Source: Acidiferrobacteraceae bacterium (GTDB taxonomy: Bacteria; Pseudomonadota; Gammaproteobacteria; Arenicellales; UBA868). From it: 5,736 bases of DNA. Under the pieces are notes generated by a model, which saw only the letters and a list, made by a program, of their open reading frames with translations, was not told where the DNA came from and ran no database searches. Positions 1 through 5,736 of this stretch are shown one piece after another (positions within the stretch are counted from its first letter, which is position 1; the number at the start of each line of letters is the position of its first letter). A program made the position numbers and the translations under genes. The DNA lies in NCBI GenBank assembly GCA_002731295.1, contig PCBE01000059.1:4429-10164 (forward strand), given 5' to 3'.

Positions 1-404
1 CTCGTACGAACGGGGTCATCGACTGGTTCGACGTCGACCACCAGGCGGTGACCATAGACTGCACTAGGCGGAAGCACAAAACTGTCATGGTCGAGTTGTG
101 CTGTAAGATCGAGTACATAACGCAGTACGCCATTGGTCGGGTTCCCTGAGCGCAGGGCTAGAAGCCAGGGACCCAAGGTTTGATCACCTGGAGGCACTGC
201 GCTGGATACCGTGTCCTTGAGATCTATCACGATTCGTTGCGGATCGGCCAATGCAAATACGCTGTATAGGACTGGTCCGGACAGATCAAAAACCAACCGC
301 GTTCTAAGCGGTGAATGCCAGATTCTTATACTTAAAACATCGACACCAGCTAACGCGGGGCTCGCTAACTGGAACAGCACAAGCCCCAGAATAAGTCGTT
401 TCAT
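1..404 (-). CDS. amiB: N-acetylmuramoyl-L-alanine amidase AmiB/AmiC family, N-terminal part (partial)
   Basis: The reading frame opens at an ATG (complement of 402-404) and runs off the left window edge with no stop, giving 134 residues. Seen: a signal peptide, MKRLILGLVLFQLASPALA, with a likely signal peptidase I site after Ala19. It is followed by an AMIN domain (about residues 21-125) with the typical strands IRIWHSPLRTRLVFDLSGP, PQRIVIDL and HRLVVDVEP. Known of the family: AMIN targets periplasmic amidases to the division septum or murein, and a zinc Amidase_3 domain then cleaves the amide bond between MurNAc and L-Ala to split daughter cells. That catalytic domain, and any LysM repeats, lie outside the window, so activity cannot be judged here. 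The ATG overlaps the tsaE stop (ATGA at 401-404), which suggests translational coupling. The order nnr-tsaE-amiB matches gammaproteobacterial operons, where mutL usually follows. AmiB rather than AmiC is inferred from this context. Confidence 0.9.
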   Translation of the reverse strand, partial: MKRLILGLVLFQLASPALAGVDVLSIRIWHSPLRTRLVFDLSGPVLYSVFALADPQRIVIDLKDTVSSAVPPGDQTLGPWLLALRSGNPTNGVLRYVLDLTAQLDHDSFVLPPSAVYGHRLVVDVEPVDDPVRT

Positions 405-853
405 TTAGGCCAATCCGCACGATCTGACAGCTGTTTTGTGGCTATCAAGACAGCTGAGCGCCCCTTTCCCTCATAGGCCAGGTCAATTGTGAGATCGGGG
501 TCTGGCAGCATACGTGGTGCTCGATCGGGCCACTCAATCAAACAAATCCAGCGCCCATCGAGGTAATCCCGCAAACCGATCCCCTCCATCTGCGCATCAG
601 ATTCAATTCGGTAAAGGTCCAGATGGACTACCGACACATCATCCAGGTGATAGGTCTCAATCAGAGTAAACGTTGGGCTGGTTACTGAATCAGCACTACC
701 CCTCTGTTGGATGATCGCCCGGGCGAAAGCTGTTTTACCTGTTCCCAATTCACCGCGTAAATACACCACATCACCCGGCTCAAGGAACAACGCAATCTTG
801 GCGGCAAAAGCCGTTAATTGCGCCTCGCATGTAAATATCTGTTTTGAACTCAT
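401..853 (-). CDS. tsaE: tRNA (adenosine(37)-N6)-threonylcarbamoyltransferase complex ATPase subunit TsaE
   Basis: A 150-residue protein, the usual length of the YjeE/TsaE family. Seen: a Walker A P-loop, GELGTGKT (34-41), the SPTF segment at 59-62 (the switch region of this family), HLDLYR (77-82), and the LIEWPDRAPRMLP block (105-117) that is typical near the C-terminus. Known: TsaE is a cytosolic ATPase that works with TsaB and TsaD to put threonylcarbamoyl on A37 of ANN-decoding tRNAs. ATP hydrolysis by TsaE is needed for turnover of the complex. Its ATG overlaps the nnr stop codon (ATGA at 850-853), and its own stop overlaps the amiB start in the same way. No strong Shine-Dalgarno lies in front of the ATG, so it probably depends on ribosomes coming from nnr. 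All family landmarks are present and there is no sign of damage. Confidence 0.96.
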   Translation of the reverse strand: MSSKQIFTCEAQLTAFAAKIALFLEPGDVVYLRGELGTGKTAFARAIIQQRGSADSVTSPTFTLIETYHLDDVSVVHLDLYRIESDAQMEGIGLRDYLDGRWICLIEWPDRAPRMLPDPDLTIDLAYEGKGRSAVLIATKQLSDRADWPK

Positions 854-2337
854 CCAGAATAGGGGTCATTTACCAAACGTCTAAGATAACTCCACAGGTC
901 TGACGCAAGCAGACCGCGCTCACCGCCGTCTGCAGCAGCAAGGTCCGCGGCCCTGGAGTGCAGCCAGACACCAGCTATCGCGGCATCTCCCGGATCTAAG
1001 CCTTGACACAACAAGGCACCAATAACCCCGGCTAAGATATCTCCCATCCCAGCTGTCGCCATTCCCGGGTTACCTTCTTTACAAAGCCAAAGATTCCCAC
1101 CTTCAGTGGCTACGAGAGTACCTGCTCCCTTGAGCACACAAATGCCGTCATATTGAGACCGAATCTTCGCGGCAGAAACAAACCGCTGGCTCTGGATAGC
1201 GTCAATATCCGTGTTGAGGAGGCGGCTAGCCTCGCCTGGATGTGGTGTGAGTATCATCTGTCCAGTTTGTCGAGGTCCCTGCGCAAGCAGGTTGAGCCCA
1301 TCGGCATCAACTACGCCAGGTAAACCGGATGCCAATACACCACTAAGCATCTTAACTCCCCATTCACTTTGACCCAATCCAGGCCCCACGACCACCGCAG
1401 TCTTACCTGCAAGTACCGTTTCAAGCGACAACTGATCCTCCACAGGATGGCACATCAATTCAGGCTGACTCCGACTGATTGCATCCATGTGTGAGCGCCG
1501 AGTTGCTATGGTAACCAGACCAGCGCCGGTTCTCAGAGCGGCTGTGCCGGCAAGTTGCGCTGCACCAGCCATCGATACATCACCCCCAATAACCACAAGA
1601 TGGCCTGCCTCACCTTTGTGCAAGGTACGCCGTCGAGCGGGGAGTCGTTCCTGAACAATCCGGGCCGAAATACAACAAGCCATTGGCTCAACGTCGGCCA
1701 ATACAGCCGCCGGCACTTCCAGGCATTCAACCACGATATCGCCTGTAAGGTCTGGTCCTCGTCCTGTAAGAAGTCCTCCCTTGAGGCAGATAAAAGTCAC
1801 GGTGACGGTTGCCTGCACAGCTGCACCACCGGTCCAGCCAGTGTCCATATCCAGCCCTGACGGGCAATCCAGTGCCAACACAGGTCTGCCAGAGGCATTG
1901 ATCGCTTGTATCGCAGTCCTAAAAACTCCGCTTGGAAGACGACTGAGCCCCGTTCCCAGCACTGCATCAACTACGAGTTCAGCTTCTCCGACTGTTTCAA
2001 TATTTACTGGTTCGACAGTAACGCCCCGTAGATTAAGTTGATCGAGCGCCCGCTGCGCATCGTCTGTTTTAGGTGATACGACTTGACAGACCCTGACTTT
2101 GATACCAGCCTCATGGGCTAACCTGGCCACGATGTAGCCATCACCACCATTATTGCCCGGCCCACAGACCACGTTCAGCGTTGATATCCCCGGCCATCTC
2201 CGACAAATCACGCCGTAAGCAGCAGCGCCAGCACGCTCCATCAGTTCACCCTCGGCCAGTTGCAGTGAATTAATCGCTTCACGATCGACAAGCCGGGAGC
2301 CCTCAGAACTGTAGAGATGTTCGAAGTCTCCTTCCAT
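850..2337 (-). CDS. nnr: Bifunctional NAD(P)H-hydrate epimerase / ADP-dependent NAD(P)H-hydrate dehydratase
   Basis: Repairs NADHX and NADPHX, hydrated cofactors made by heat or by GAPDH side reactions. The N-terminal domain interconverts R and S epimers; the C-terminal domain dehydrates the S form with ADP. Numbering from the ATG at 2337 (495 aa): epimerase domain about 1-215, with GPGNNGGDGYIVAR (59-72) and LDCPSG (156-161, the family's catalytic Asp157); dehydratase domain about 235-490, with HKGEAGHLVVIGG (240-252), GPGLG (318-322), DADGLN (344-349), LTPHPGE (363-369), LKGAGT (402-407) and GNPGMATAGMGD (422-433). Asp433 is the expected catalytic base. The full two-domain length fits E. 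coli Nnr (YjeF). The start is uncertain: an in-frame GTG at 2364 would add nine residues (VSSTRYHNP) and overlap the queG start. Neither site has a convincing Shine-Dalgarno. I chose the ATG because the added residues resemble nothing conserved. First gene of the coupled nnr-tsaE-amiB set. Confidence 0.95.
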   Translation of the reverse strand: MEGDFEHLYSSEGSRLVDREAINSLQLAEGELMERAGAAAYGVICRRWPGISTLNVVCGPGNNGGDGYIVARLAHEAGIKVRVCQVVSPKTDDAQRALDQLNLRGVTVEPVNIETVGEAELVVDAVLGTGLSRLPSGVFRTAIQAINASGRPVLALDCPSGLDMDTGWTGGAAVQATVTVTFICLKGGLLTGRGPDLTGDIVVECLEVPAAVLADVEPMACCISARIVQERLPARRRTLHKGEAGHLVVIGGDVSMAGAAQLAGTAALRTGAGLVTIATRRSHMDAISRSQPELMCHPVEDQLSLETVLAGKTAVVVGPGLGQSEWGVKMLSGVLASGLPGVVDADGLNLLAQGPRQTGQMILTPHPGEASRLLNTDIDAIQSQRFVSAAKIRSQYDGICVLKGAGTLVATEGGNLWLCKEGNPGMATAGMGDILAGVIGALLCQGLDPGDAAIAGVWLHSRAADLAAADGGERGLLASDLWSYLRRLVNDPYSG

Positions 2338-2348
2338 AGGGTTATGAT
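2320..2348 (+). promoter_or_regulatory. Possible sigma70-like promoter for queG
   Basis: TATGAT at 2343-2348 has one mismatch to the -10 consensus. It lies 17 bp after TTCGAA (2320-2325), a weak -35 match with three of six bases. Transcription would begin near 2355, only a few bases before the queG ATG at 2358, giving a leaderless or nearly leaderless mRNA. Overlapping bases on the other strand read TATCAT (complement of 2344-2349), a possible -10 for nnr, but no good -35 accompanies it at 16-18 bp. The call rests on consensus matching only. Confidence 0.25.
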
Positions 2349-2357
2349 ATCGCGTTG

Positions 2358-3446
2358 ATGACACCTAAGACATTCTCAACCGAGGAACTGACTTCCCTTA
2401 AGACAAAGATGAAGCTTTGGGCCAGTGAACTCGGGTTCAGTATGATCGGTATCGCAGATACCGAACTCTCGCAGGCAGAAACTCGTCTTATACAATGGCT
2501 CGCAGACGGCCGCCACGGCGACATGCACTACATGGCCAAACATGGTGACCGGCGGACAAAACCAGCAGCTATCCAGCCCGGCACCGTCAGAGTGGTCAGT
2601 GTACGCATGGACTATCTTCCTGATTCCGCAGCTCCTCCAACAACGATACTACAGGACAGCACTAAAGGATATGTTTCCCGGTATGCCCTGGGACGGGATT
2701 ATCATCGATTGATTCGGCGGAGGCTTCAGAAACTCGCTGACTTGATGAGTGAAGCAGTCGGCCCATTTCGCTATAGAGCCTTTGTAGACAGCGGCCCCGT
2801 TATGGAAAAACCTCTTGCCGTCAAGGCTGGTCTTGGGTGGCTGGGCAAACACACAAACCTGATCGACAAAGACTCGGGTTCGTTCTTTTTTTTAGGGGAG
2901 CTCTACACGGACCTCCCTTTGCCCCTGGACAAGGAGCAAACCGATCATTGTGGTGACTGCAGCCGCTGCATGACAGCATGCCCAACCGGTGCAATCGATA
3001 AGGCTTATCAACTGGATGCCCGTCGGTGTATCGCCTATCTGACAATTGAGCTCAAAGGGTCGATTCCCGAGGCTATTAGACCGCTCATTGGCAACCGGAT
3101 ATTTGGGTGTGACGATTGCCAACTGGTCTGCCCTTGGATCAGATTCTCTAAATCGGTATCTACTCCGGACTTTCAGCCTCGTCATTCACTCGATAACGCC
3201 ACACTTGCTAGTCTTTTCAGTTGGTCCGAATCTGAATTCAATACCCGGCTTGAAGGAAGCCCAATAAGACGAATTGGCTACCAACGCTGGCTACGCAACA
3301 TTGCTGTTGCCCTAGGAAACAGTAGCAGGACGACTGAAGTACTGGTCGTTCTTGAAGGGAAAAAAGCAGTAGCCTCACCAATGGTGCGTGAGCATATTGA
3401 ATGGGCAATAGCACGACTTAATGATCGCGCTGCCGAAGTAGATTGA
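2358..3446 (+). CDS. queG: Epoxyqueuosine reductase QueG
   Basis: Catalyses the last step of queuosine synthesis, reducing epoxyqueuosine to queuosine at position 34 of GUN-anticodon tRNAs; a cytosolic cobalamin and iron-sulfur enzyme. Numbering from the ATG at 2358 (362 aa): the N-terminal cobalamin-binding region includes the VDSGP motif (143-147), whose Asp144 matches the residue proposed as proton donor in this family, followed by KAGLGWLGKHTN (156-167). Eight cysteines for two [4Fe-4S] clusters are all present: 198, 201, 204 and 208 in CGDCSRCMTACPTGAI, then 224, and 251, 254 and 258 in GCDDCQLVCPW. A short helical C-terminal part (about 285-355, with RRIGYQRWLRNIAVALGN) resembles the tRNA-contacting HEAT-like tail. 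The length is close to that of E. coli QueG. A TTG directly upstream (2355) is a less likely start. Divergent from nnr, and convergent with orn, with the two stops 4 bp apart. Confidence 0.96.
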   Translation: MTPKTFSTEELTSLKTKMKLWASELGFSMIGIADTELSQAETRLIQWLADGRHGDMHYMAKHGDRRTKPAAIQPGTVRVVSVRMDYLPDSAAPPTTILQDSTKGYVSRYALGRDYHRLIRRRLQKLADLMSEAVGPFRYRAFVDSGPVMEKPLAVKAGLGWLGKHTNLIDKDSGSFFFLGELYTDLPLPLDKEQTDHCGDCSRCMTACPTGAIDKAYQLDARRCIAYLTIELKGSIPEAIRPLIGNRIFGCDDCQLVCPWIRFSKSVSTPDFQPRHSLDNATLASLFSWSESEFNTRLEGSPIRRIGYQRWLRNIAVALGNSSRTTEVLVVLEGKKAVASPMVREHIEWAIARLNDRAAEVD

Positions 3447-3453
3447 CCGGTCA
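3444..3453. other. 10-bp perfect palindrome joining two convergent stop codons
   Basis: TGACCGGTCA equals its own reverse complement. The left TGA is the queG stop on the plus strand; the right TCA is the orn stop (TGA) on the minus strand. The match ends after 10 bp, because the flanking T and G do not pair. It has no loop and no T-tract, so it is not an intrinsic terminator by itself. No other terminator-like hairpin is visible between the two genes. Confidence 0.6.
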
Positions 3454-3993
3454 GACTTTGAACACCGCACTGCGGTAGTACTGGAGCTCTTCTATGGATT
3501 CTCGAATATCATCGAGCGCTCGGTGGGCCGCTTTTTTCTCAAACCCCGCCACAATATCAGGACTCCAGCGAGCCACCAACTCCTTAATTGTGCTGACGTC
3601 CACATTCCGATAGTGGAGATAAGCGCTGAGCTTGGGCATATAACGATACAAAAAACGCCGATCCTGGCAGATACTGTTACCGCATAACGGTGAGCGACCC
3701 TCAATGATGTGGCGCTCGACAAATTCTAGGGTGGCCTGTTCGGCCTCGGCGGTACTAACGTCAGAACTTTGGACTCTCGCCACCAACCCGCTGCCTTTGT
3801 GGACTCGCTGATTCCATTCATCCATTAGGTTTAGCACGGATTCGGATTGTTTGACCGCTAGAACAGGACCCTCTTCGATAATATTGAGACCGGCGTCTGT
3901 GATGATGGTCGCGATCTCAATGATCCTATCCCTGTCAGGGTCCAGCCCCGTCATTTCTAGGTCCATCCAGACGAGATTACCTGAATCTTTCAA
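3451..3993 (-). CDS. orn: Oligoribonuclease (3'-to-5' exoribonuclease, DEDDh family)
   Basis: Degrades 2-5 nt RNAs left by other RNases, and pGpG from cyclic di-GMP breakdown, to mononucleotides in the cytosol. The 180-residue length is normal for Orn. All catalytic DEDDh residues are visible: Asp11 and Glu13 in [20 protein letters not shown], Asp111 in [10 protein letters not shown], and His157 and Asp162 in AAHRALDDI. These positions are each one less than in E. coli Orn. The start must be TTG (complement of 3991-3993). There is no in-frame ATG upstream before a TAA (complement of 4027-4029), and the first in-frame ATG downstream (codon 10) would remove the first beta strand next to the active site. 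No clear Shine-Dalgarno precedes the TTG, so translation may be weak or assisted by the pnp mRNA upstream. It sits 67 bp downstream of pnp on the same strand, with no convincing terminator between, so co-transcription is plausible. Confidence 0.96.
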   Translation of the reverse strand: MKDSGNLVWMDLEMTGLDPDRDRIIEIATIITDAGLNIIEEGPVLAVKQSESVLNLMDEWNQRVHKGSGLVARVQSSDVSTAEAEQATLEFVERHIIEGRSPLCGNSICQDRRFLYRYMPKLSAYLHYRNVDVSTIKELVARWSPDIVAGFEKKAAHRALDDIRESIEELQYYRSAVFKV

Positions 3994-4060
3994 AAGTAAT
4001 GTTCGACCGGCCGTTCTGAATTTGCGTTAAAAACCCTTTGCCGAGCGCAATCCACTGTAG

Positions 4061-5736
4061 CTAGGCCGCCTCTTCCACTGCCTTGATGCTCAGGCGCACC
4101 CGGCCCTGTTTATCGACTTCCAACACTTTAACCTTGACCATATCACCTTCAGCAAGTTTATCGCTGACATTAGCCACACGTTCTTCAGATATTTGCGAGA
4201 TGTGCACGAGCCCGTCTTTTCCTGGAAGGATATTCACAAATGCTCCGAAATCCATAAGGCGTACGACTTTCCCTTCATAAATCGTTCCAACCTCCACATC
4301 CGCAGTGATCTGCTCGATGCGCTTGCGAGCCGCTTCGGAAGCCGAAAGGTCGGCACTTGCTATTTTTATAGTGCCATCGTCTTCGATATCAATTGTAGCG
4401 CCAGTACTTTCAGAGATAGCACGGATTGTCACACCACCCTTGCCGATAACATCTCTTATTTTTTCAGTCGGTATACGTATTGTTGTGATCCTAGGGGCGT
4501 ATTGAGACATTTCAGATCTTGGTTCTGCCAAAGCCTTAGCCATCTCCCCTAATATGTGCAGCCGCCCCTTTCTAGCCTGGGTCAGGGCCTGCTCCATAAT
4601 CTCTTTATTGATACCTTCGATTTTGATATCCATCTGTAGTGCCGTCACGCCAGCTTCAGTACCAGCAACTTTGAAGTCCATATCTCCCAGATGGTCCTCA
4701 TCTCCGAGTATGTCAGTCAGAATCGCGAACTGATCCCCATCCTTGATCAGACCCATTGCAACACCGGCGACCGGCGCCTTAATCTCTATTCCAGCATCCA
4801 TCATAGAAAGACTGGCCCCACACACAGTCGCCATCGAACTCGAACCATTGGACTCTGTAATTTCTGACACAATTCTAATCACGTAGGGAAAATCCTCAGG
4901 CTTTGGCATTACTGCCAGTAGGGCCCGTTTAGCCAACCGCCCGTGTCCAATTTCTCGTCGCTTTGGTGAGCCTACACGGCCTGTTTCTCCGACACTGTAG
5001 GGTGGAAAGTTATAGTGCAGCATAAAATGGTCACGCCGCTCACCTTCGATCGCATCGATTATTTGCGAGTCACGCTCCGTACCCAGCGTTGTCACCACGA
5101 GTGCTTGTGTTTCGCCACGTGTAAACATCACCGATCCATGCGTTCTAGGTAACAATCCTGTATCAATCGATATAGGCCTGACCGTCTCGAGGTCCCTGCC
5201 ATCGATTCTTGGCTGTCGATCCAATATTCGACCGCGGACAATATCTTTCTCCAGCGCTTTGAGGGCGCTTTTGATCTTGTCAACCTCACCGTCTTCACTG
5301 TCCTCATGGCACAATTCCGACACCACCTGCTGTTTGGCTTCCCCTACCGCTGCCTGTCGCTCTACTTTGTCCGCCATCTGATAGGCATTTTCTAGGTGGG
5401 ATCTGCCGGTGGAATCAACCTTGGCGGCAAGACTCTCATCGGTTTCTGGACGCTCCCATTCCCACGCAGGTTGGCCAGCCTCGTCGGCCAGTGAACGTAT
5501 TTCGCTGATTGCTTGTTTCATCTGCTCGTGACCGAACATGACCGCGCCCAGCATTTGCTCCTCTGATAATTCCTGTGCCTCAGATTCGACCATCAATACT
5601 GCGCTCTGTGTCCCTGCTACAACCAAATTCAACCGAGATTCAGTCAACTCACTGGCATCGGGGTTGAGCACGTAGTCATCGTCTATGAAACCGACCCGCG
5701 CCGCTCCAATGGGCCCCTTAAAGGGTACCCCTGACA
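4061..5736 (-). CDS. pnp: Polyribonucleotide nucleotidyltransferase (PNPase), 5'-truncated by the window edge
   Basis: Phosphorolytic 3'-to-5' exoribonuclease of mRNA decay, a trimer that often joins the RNase E degradosome. The frame is open to the right edge. The 557 visible residues begin [18 protein letters not shown], which aligns to about residue 140 of E. coli PNPase, so roughly 140 N-terminal residues are missing. The GTG at 5671 is an internal Val codon, not the start. Seen, numbering from the first whole codon at the edge: end of the first RNase PH domain, helical linker (about 60-170), and second RNase PH domain from RIDGRD (176). Active-site blocks are [10 protein letters not shown] (243-252), [15 protein letters not shown], the phosphate-site ESNGSSSMA (294-302), and [11 protein letters not shown] with Asp347, Asp353 and Lys355. 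These are followed by a KH domain with GKGG (431-434) and an S1 domain (about 483-553). The protein ends four residues after LSIKA, without the longer tail of E. coli PNPase. Confidence 0.97.
   Translation of the reverse strand, partial: SGVPFKGPIGAARVGFIDDDYVLNPDASELTESRLNLVVAGTQSAVLMVESEAQELSEEQMLGAVMFGHEQMKQAISEIRSLADEAGQPAWEWERPETDESLAAKVDSTGRSHLENAYQMADKVERQAAVGEAKQQVVSELCHEDSEDGEVDKIKSALKALEKDIVRGRILDRQPRIDGRDLETVRPISIDTGLLPRTHGSVMFTRGETQALVVTTLGTERDSQIIDAIEGERRDHFMLHYNFPPYSVGETGRVGSPKRREIGHGRLAKRALLAVMPKPEDFPYVIRIVSEITESNGSSSMATVCGASLSMMDAGIEIKAPVAGVAMGLIKDGDQFAILTDILGDEDHLGDMDFKVAGTEAGVTALQMDIKIEGINKEIMEQALTQARKGRLHILGEMAKALAEPRSEMSQYAPRITTIRIPTEKIRDVIGKGGVTIRAISESTGATIDIEDDGTIKIASADLSASEAARKRIEQITADVEVGTIYEGKVVRLMDFGAFVNILPGKDGLVHISQISEERVANVSDKLAEGDMVKVKVLEVDKQGRVRLSIKAVEEAA

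Noticed and set aside
211..408. Plus-strand open frame of 65 codons near the left edge
   Set aside because: The opposite strand encodes the signal peptide and AMIN domain of AmiB, which explains this stretch completely.
1555..1860. Plus-strand open frame of 101 codons opposite nnr
   Set aside because: It lies fully inside the well-supported nnr coding region, resembles no known family and has no separate start signal: a shadow frame.
4000..4016. GTTCGA motif resembling the T-arm of a tRNA
   Set aside because: No acceptor, anticodon or D-arm pairing can be built around it; there is no room for a tRNA in the 67-bp gap.
4022..4050. Hairpin TTGCG...CGCAA between pnp and orn as an intrinsic terminator
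   Set aside because: The stem is only five pairs with a 19-base loop and no U-tract follows on the minus strand.
4193..4552. Plus-strand open frame of 119 codons opposite pnp
   Set aside because: It is antisense to the conserved KH and S1 region of pnp; its composition follows from the pnp codons.
5669..5671. GTG as the start codon of a 536-residue PNPase
   Set aside because: The same frame stays open to 5736 and the extra 21 codons ([21 protein letters not shown]) match the PNPase family, so the GTG is an internal Val and the gene is cut by the window edge.
1..5736. A hidden novel system (defence genes, mobile element, CRISPR array or riboswitch)
   Set aside because: Coding regions with clear housekeeping identities cover nearly all bases, the gaps are at most 67 bp, and no long repeats, inverted termini or unknown genes were seen by eye.

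Overview
The window is a stretch of bacterial chromosome with about half G+C, and almost every base is coding. It most likely comes from a gammaproteobacterium. The gene order amiB-tsaE-nnr, divergent from queG and followed by orn, is the arrangement known from Pseudomonas and Escherichia relatives. The PNPase and oligoribonuclease also read closely like gammaproteobacterial versions. I cannot name a genus.

Layout, left to right: (1) minus strand, positions 1-2337, read right to left: nnr (bifunctional NAD(P)HX repair enzyme), tsaE (tRNA t6A ATPase) and amiB (murein amidase, cut by the left window edge). Both junctions overlap by four bases (ATGA), so this is a tight, translationally coupled operon. 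(2) Plus strand, 2358-3446: queG (epoxyqueuosine reductase), divergent from nnr with only about 20 bp between the two ATG codons. (3) Minus strand, 3451-3993: orn (oligoribonuclease), convergent with queG, only 4 bp between the stop codons. (4) Minus strand, 4061-5736: pnp (polynucleotide phosphorylase), cut at its 5' end by the right window edge and lying 67 bp upstream of orn.

Two themes stand out. TsaE and QueG both serve tRNA anticodon-loop modification (t6A37 and queuosine34), and Nnr repairs damaged nicotinamide cofactors. pnp and orn form a same-strand pair of 3'-to-5' RNA degradation enzymes: PNPase shortens RNA and Orn finishes the 2-5 nt remnants.

I found no mobile element, CRISPR array, RNA gene, phage gene or defence system, and no gene of unknown function. 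All six genes are conserved housekeeping genes. The points worth a second look are small: the pnp-orn adjacency, a TTG start for orn, the compressed nnr/queG divergent start region, and a palindrome holding both convergent stop codons.
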